Origin: Serilophus lunatus | Lineage: Eukaryota > Chordata > Aves > Passeriformes > Eurylaimidae | Length of the DNA stretch: 64,000 nt | NCBI GenBank assembly: GCA_013399895.1 | Contig: VXBA01000723.1 | Coordinates: 814,281-878,280 of the forward strand | Direction of reading: 5' to 3' | In this document: one piece after another, positions 61,297-64,000 of the stretch | Layout: every line of letters begins with the position of its first letter | Position numbering within the stretch: position 1 is the first letter of the stretch | The notes under the pieces: model-generated | The model's input: the letters and a program-made list of their open reading frames with translations, nothing else | What the model was told of the DNA's origin: nothing | The model's database searches: none | Position numbers and translations under genes: made by a program

Positions 61297-63570
61297 AATT
61301 GCAGAGATTGAGAGAATTGTTTACTTGTTCTAATTATTTCATGGCTGTATGGGAAAGTTTATGTCTCCTTTTCTGAGACTTTATGCAGGTGTTATGTTCA
61401 GATTGTTGCTTTTGCTTAGAGATTACTCAGAATTCACCAAGAAGTTTCAAGGAAACATTGTTCTAGGTTATGCACAAACTGTTTAAAATTAAGAAAAATA
61501 AAACATAACCTTTCCAGCAATGTGTGCTTGTAATCTAATTATTATAAGGCACTTCTTTCATTGAAAAGAAAACAGTCGTTTGGTAGTGAGTGATTTTTCT
61601 TTTTAACAGAGGTTTTACTGAGAAGTGTTAATGAAATATGGAGTTGAATTAAGAATTACAGGATGTTATTAGAAGTACAGTTTCCCTCATATTTTTTTAT
61701 TATATCTTTGTACATATTTCCACTGGAGATGCTAAGAAAATCAAGCATCACCAGAACTTATGGCTAACTAGTTGGTGCAACTGCTGCTTTTAGATACATA
61801 TTTTGTAAATTTTGGTTAGAAATGGTGAATATTCAAAATGTTTTACTCAACCACTATTTATTAGGACTGCAGCCTATTTCCTCAAATTTAGTCCAAAGGA
61901 AATCCAGGAACAATTGAGAAATAGTTTTTAATGTCTCATTCTCTGTTAACATTGTCAAAATTGCATACGATTTCTGCATAATATTTCTATCTGAAAAAAT
62001 TGTTACTCTAATGTATTTCCCTTCCTTTAAAGTTATGACATAGTTCAAGGTTAAACCTAGTTCAAATATTGATATTAACAAGAAAACATGAACTCAAACA
62101 GTTTTTGTAGTGTGAAATGCCATTTGGAAAATGCTCCTCTGGCACTTAAAGAGGATGAATGGCAAAGGAGAAAATGCAAATTATTTCAAGACTTCTAATA
62201 AAGTCACAGTATTTAAAAGAAAGAGAAGGGCCTTAGAAATGTCTTTTCTGAGCAAAATCATCATATCATTTATTTCTCTTTTTATTAGTATACGCTAGAT
62301 TAAACTGAAGGTCAATCCGTTCAGAAACAGGTTTTGTCAAGCAAACCTGGTATGTTTTATCAGTAAAATTACAAAACAACTAGATAAATATAATTTTGAT
62401 ATAGGCTATAATATAGATATTTGCTTTCATCAAGAATTCTTTTTACAACCACATATCTTGACCAAGAAATTTGTATTTTATGTGGGACATGAGACAGATT
62501 ATAAACAGGCTCTGTTCTGCCGTGAAGTTGTACGTATGGTTGCAGACACGTAAGTAAATGATAATATTTCTAGCAGATTGCTATGTCATCCAAAACTGGT
62601 TTTGTCAATTTTGTTCATAATCATTGTCTAACTGTGCAAGCAATGCAGAGACAGGCAGGATGCCATGTCATTACAGAATGATCTGAATCACATGGTTAGT
62701 GTTTACAAACATGCCTTACAGAATGTTAAGTGAAGGTAGCAATAAAAATTTTACTTTTAGTTGTTTACTTAAACCTTAGGTTTAGTAGTTTTAGCAAGCA
62801 GTTTGCTCAGAGAAGGTTTGTCACTTTTTGTATCCTTTCAAGACCAGCTTCTAGAATGAAAAGGGTAAGCTTTTTGCCAGACTATGCAAAAATAAATGGA
62901 ATATTAAGAAATAAGAAAGAAATTTTAGGTTCAGCCAGCAAAAAAGCCAGGTTATTCTCTTTTATTATTAAGTATAGTAATGATCCAAGCTGAATACTAC
63001 TTAGTTCCCATGTATGCCAAGAAGAAAATGGAAATGTTGAGGGAGTTTAAAATAATGTAACAAAAGTGGTCCCAGAATTGGAAAGCTGTGTGGTAAGAAG
63101 GAATTCTAGCTAATGAATCCAAGAGAAACTTAAGAAGAAGTGTTGTGCCCAAATCTTTCTGCATGAATTAAAAATAATATTTAAGGGTTTCACTGCCTTG
63201 GAGGAGAAGGCATGAAATTGAAATAGGATGAATTCGATTTTGAATGCAGATGCAATTTCCGATTAGCAAGGATAATTAAACTTTGGAGTAATTTCTCTGG
63301 ATGTTACTCTTATTGTCACTCAGAGTGTTTAAGACATGATATCATAACCTTTAAAAATGCTTTATATAGAATTACGTACTGTTCAAAAAACACAGAAAAG
63401 TAGGAAATCTGTGGACTGTAGCGGCTAATTAAGGTGATCAGTATGGTCTCTTCTAGCATCAGAGTTTGCATCCCAGAAAAAATATTTTGTATCTTAAAGT
63501 TTTAACATCCTGGTTCTTCATACATTTGAATAAGACTAGAGGCTGTAGAAGTGAAAAAGAATTTATGGTA
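61297..63570. other. Non-coding stretch
   Basis: No gene or element recognised. Frames at 61854-62081 (minus) and 62730-62993 (plus) lack support. Confidence 0.5.
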
Positions 63571-63806
63571 AAGCATCTCTGGTGATTACCTAGTCCTACC
63601 TACCACTCAAAGCAGGTTAAACTCTGAAGATGAGTCAGGCTGCCCAGAACTGTGTCCAGCTGAGCTCTGAATATCTCTGTGATTCCCAGCCTTTTAGGGG
63701 AATCTGCAGCACTGCTTAACCACAAAGAGTGTGAACATTTTTCTGGTATACAACTGGAATGTCTCTTGCTGCAGTTCATGTTGTTTGCTAACCTCCTTTT
63801 GCTGTA
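63571..63806 (-). mobile_element. Old, diverged CR1 fragment
   Basis: The plus strand reads TACCTAGTCCTACC, AAAGCAGGTTAAACTC, GTCAGGCTGCCCAGAACTGT, GTCCAGCTGAGCTCTGAAT, then ATCTCTGTGATTCCCAGCC. This is the order of an old CR1 reverse complement (AGAGCAGGTTGCCCAGGGCTGTGTCC, then GTTTTGAATATCTCCAGGG). It points to the minus strand, is much more decayed than the other CR1 copies here, and lacks the terminal repeat. Confidence 0.75.
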
Positions 63807-64000
63807 TACTTTTCCAAAAATTCTCTCTTCAACTTTTTAATAAATACCTGTTATTTGATCTGTTCTAGAAAATGTTCAGTTAGTATCAAAATTCCAGTAA
63901 TTTTCAAAAGTGAGCAAAAAAACTTTGCAGGTTTTCTAGGACAATGTATGGGTAACATTAAACATATGTAGATCATCAAAGTATGTAATTGAAGCTGTCT

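Noticed and set aside
1..64000. Search for CRISPR arrays, operons, tRNA, rRNA or spliceosomal RNA genes
   Set aside because: No regular spacer-repeat pattern, no ribosome-site-linked gene runs and no recognisable RNA gene were seen by eye; small RNA genes could still be missed without a structure search.

Overview
The window looks like a piece of a bird nuclear genome. Two things show this. Several copies of the CR1 non-LTR retrotransposon are present, some with the typical avian 3' end that reads ATTCTATG-like, and there are several LTRs of avian-type endogenous retroviruses. The background is AT-rich, with long T and A runs and no dense coding. A 598-base run of N (41172-41769) and a lone N (33842) mark a draft assembly. 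Most of the sequence is best read as intron or intergenic DNA. No complete protein gene could be recognised, and nearly all open frames of 60-110 codons are the number expected by chance.

Layout: 1-300 is sharply CpG-rich and may be the edge of a promoter island that continues to the left of the window. At 5556-5846 (minus) an open frame follows a good splice acceptor and is the best candidate coding exon, of unknown gene. A much weaker 59-base candidate exon lies at 30433-30491 (minus). Transposable elements explain most of the recognisable content: CR1 pieces at 2746-2900 (-), 31990-32289 (+), 38010-38562 (-), 44817-46612 (-, with reverse-transcriptase remains), 48491-48552 (-), 54650-54958 (+), 61182-61296 (-) and 63571-63806 (-); an old L2-like relic at 44090-44500 (-), perhaps continuing after the CR1 that interrupts it; LTRs at 14058-14381 (-, truncated), 38606-38953 (+, candidate), 40736-41787 (-, interrupted by the gap), 45228-45621 (-, inside a CR1) and 51575-52989 (-, complete). 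A degenerate transposase-like frame is suggested at 25778-26266 (-).

The clearest new results are structural. The LTR at 51575-52989 has TGT...ACA ends and a 5-base target duplication (ACCTC), and carries its own CpG island. The gap at 41 kb lies inside a second LTR of the same family, whose outer ends and 5-base target duplication (GATGC) are both visible. At 44-47 kb three generations of elements are nested (L2-like, then CR1, then LTR). No bacterial-type operon, CRISPR array, tRNA or rRNA was seen, and I found no convincing new biological system.
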